Shown: piece by piece, positions 63,338-64,000 of the stretch
Layout: each line of letters begins with the position of its first letter
Position numbering within the stretch: position 1 is the first letter of the stretch
Assembly (NCBI GenBank): GCA_024180945.1
Contig: JAKSGN010000023.1
Location: forward strand, 1,240,001 to 1,304,000
DNA: 64,000 nt
Reading direction: 5' to 3'
From: Macrophomina tecta
Taxonomy: Eukaryota > Ascomycota > Dothideomycetes > Botryosphaeriales > Botryosphaeriaceae
Translations under genes and position numbers: made by a program
Notes under the pieces: generated by a model
The model's database searches: none
The model's input: the letters and a program-made list of their open reading frames with translations, nothing else
Told to the model about the DNA's origin: nothing

Positions 63338-64000
63338 CTTCCGTCTATCTACTCGGAGCCTCAGGGCCAGCGCACTGGTCTCCTATTAGTCGGCGCATTA
63401 ACCAACAACGCGTCGACTTATAGTCGGCCTCCTCGCAAGCGAGGAGCTCCTAGCTCAACGAAAACCGACCAACTCCATTTGAACTACATGCTATCTACTG
63501 GTTCACCCACCCTCTATCAAGCCTCGTTTTCACGCTGTTTCTCACGCCTCTCAGCTGCTTTCTTAGCTGCCTTCTAACCGATTGCGAATTGCTTACGACC
63601 CATGCTTATACAGCCACAGGTTCGGCGGACCTTCCAAATAAACCGAGTCCTGACAGCCGTTGGTCAGCCTCGACAGAAATCGGCCCAGAGAATAGTAGAA
63701 TCGTGGAGCATGATGTGGCGCACATTTATGTCGCTGGGATTTTACTTTCATTCATAGCAGCGGTGGGCCAAGCGAATATATGCGCAATCCCAATCAGAAC
63801 TTGGGTGCTGAGGACATACTATTTAAAGATACGCAATATTTAGTAGTACATATCCGTGGTTTGTTGTTATAAAAATACGGACCTCTTGCGAAGCGATGCC
63901 ATTAATCCACCTTCGAAAATGTAAGTATTTTTCGAGAGGCAGTAACTTATCAAAGACCTATGGGGTTATTGTCATAATTACAATGGGAGTGTTCAGCTCG
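63338..64000. other. right flank, no intact gene
   Basis: Apart from the gene fragment at 63582-63720, only a Ser/Pro-rich ORF at 63272-63577 is seen, which begins inside the arm and has no motif. Confidence 0.4.
63582..63720 (+). pseudogene. diverged fragment of the spacer gene (intron 3 and exon 4 start)
   Basis: GCGAATTGCTTACGACCCAT and following bases align with intron 3 of the gene at 53237-54667, and the next frame PDSRWSASTEIGPE then SRIVEHDV aligns with PDSRRSASTEIDPE and HNIVEHDV of exon 4. After HDV similarity ends. The copy is on the opposite strand and clearly older than the palindrome. Confidence 0.75.

Noticed and set aside
1..64000. CRISPR arrays, bacterial operons or ribosome-binding sites
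   Set aside because: Introns, transposon types and gene structures are eukaryotic; no regularly spaced direct repeats were seen.
1..64000. Starship-type giant element with a DUF3435 tyrosine recombinase captain
   Set aside because: No tyrosine recombinase reading frame or motif was found on either strand.

Overview
The window looks like nuclear DNA of a filamentous ascomycete (Pezizomycotina), probably an accessory or subtelomere-derived region. Genes carry short introns (about 48-75 bases) with GTRNGT-type donors and GCTAAC/GCTGAC-like branch sites. Families typical of this group are present: an Est1-type DNA/RNA-binding protein, pogo/Fot1 and Tc1/mariner transposons, and a large RecQ-like helicase with a DUF3505 zinc-finger N-terminus (telomere-linked helicase type). 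Several stop codons are CAG or CAA changed to TAG or TAA, the pattern left by repeat-induced point mutation (RIP). All identifications come from reading the sequence; no database search was run.

Layout. 1-3.9 kb: an acidic unknown protein and weak ORFs. 3.94-5.25 kb: a decayed Tc1/mariner element with perfect 30-base inverted ends and TA target duplication. 6.2-8.1 kb: an Est1-type gene. 9.4-10 kb: a solo end of the same Tc1/mariner family. 10.15-14.39 kb: a decayed full-length RecQ/telomere-linked helicase, followed by a GC-rich stretch with a short telomere-like tract. 15.45-17.05 kb: a gene with two internal ~77-residue repeats. 17.86-20.65 kb: a nest of transposons (Tc1 remnant, pogo element with a chimeric 3' end, MITE) whose ends carry exchangeable 17-base doublets.

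20.6-44.5 kb holds small, mostly unrecognised genes. For many of these a multi-exon model closes in frame: 23753-25404, 25361-25913, 29178-30168, 32746-33612, 34284-34893, 40942-41533 (RRM-like), 43549-44048 and 44106-44434. The genes at 25.4 and 43.5 kb are paralogues that share one intron position.

45406-63337 is one large, nearly perfect inverted repeat. Arms of 7950 and 7954 bases flank a 2028-base spacer. The only differences found are two bases in a TA microsatellite and two in an A/T homopolymer, and every mirrored ORF translates identically. Each arm carries a pogo transposase fragment, a helicase fragment, LTR-like repeats, a protein with two C-x9-C-x10-C-x2-H zinc modules, and three ORFs each interrupted by one in-frame TGA. 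The spacer holds a four-exon, 418-residue gene whose 3' end runs into the left arm. The right arm has only the matching tail, so the left side is probably ancestral and the right arm the inverted duplicate. A diverged piece of the same gene lies just beyond the right arm at 63.6 kb. No metabolic pathway or operon-like system is visible; the dominant theme is mobile elements, helicase decay and a recent large inverted duplication.
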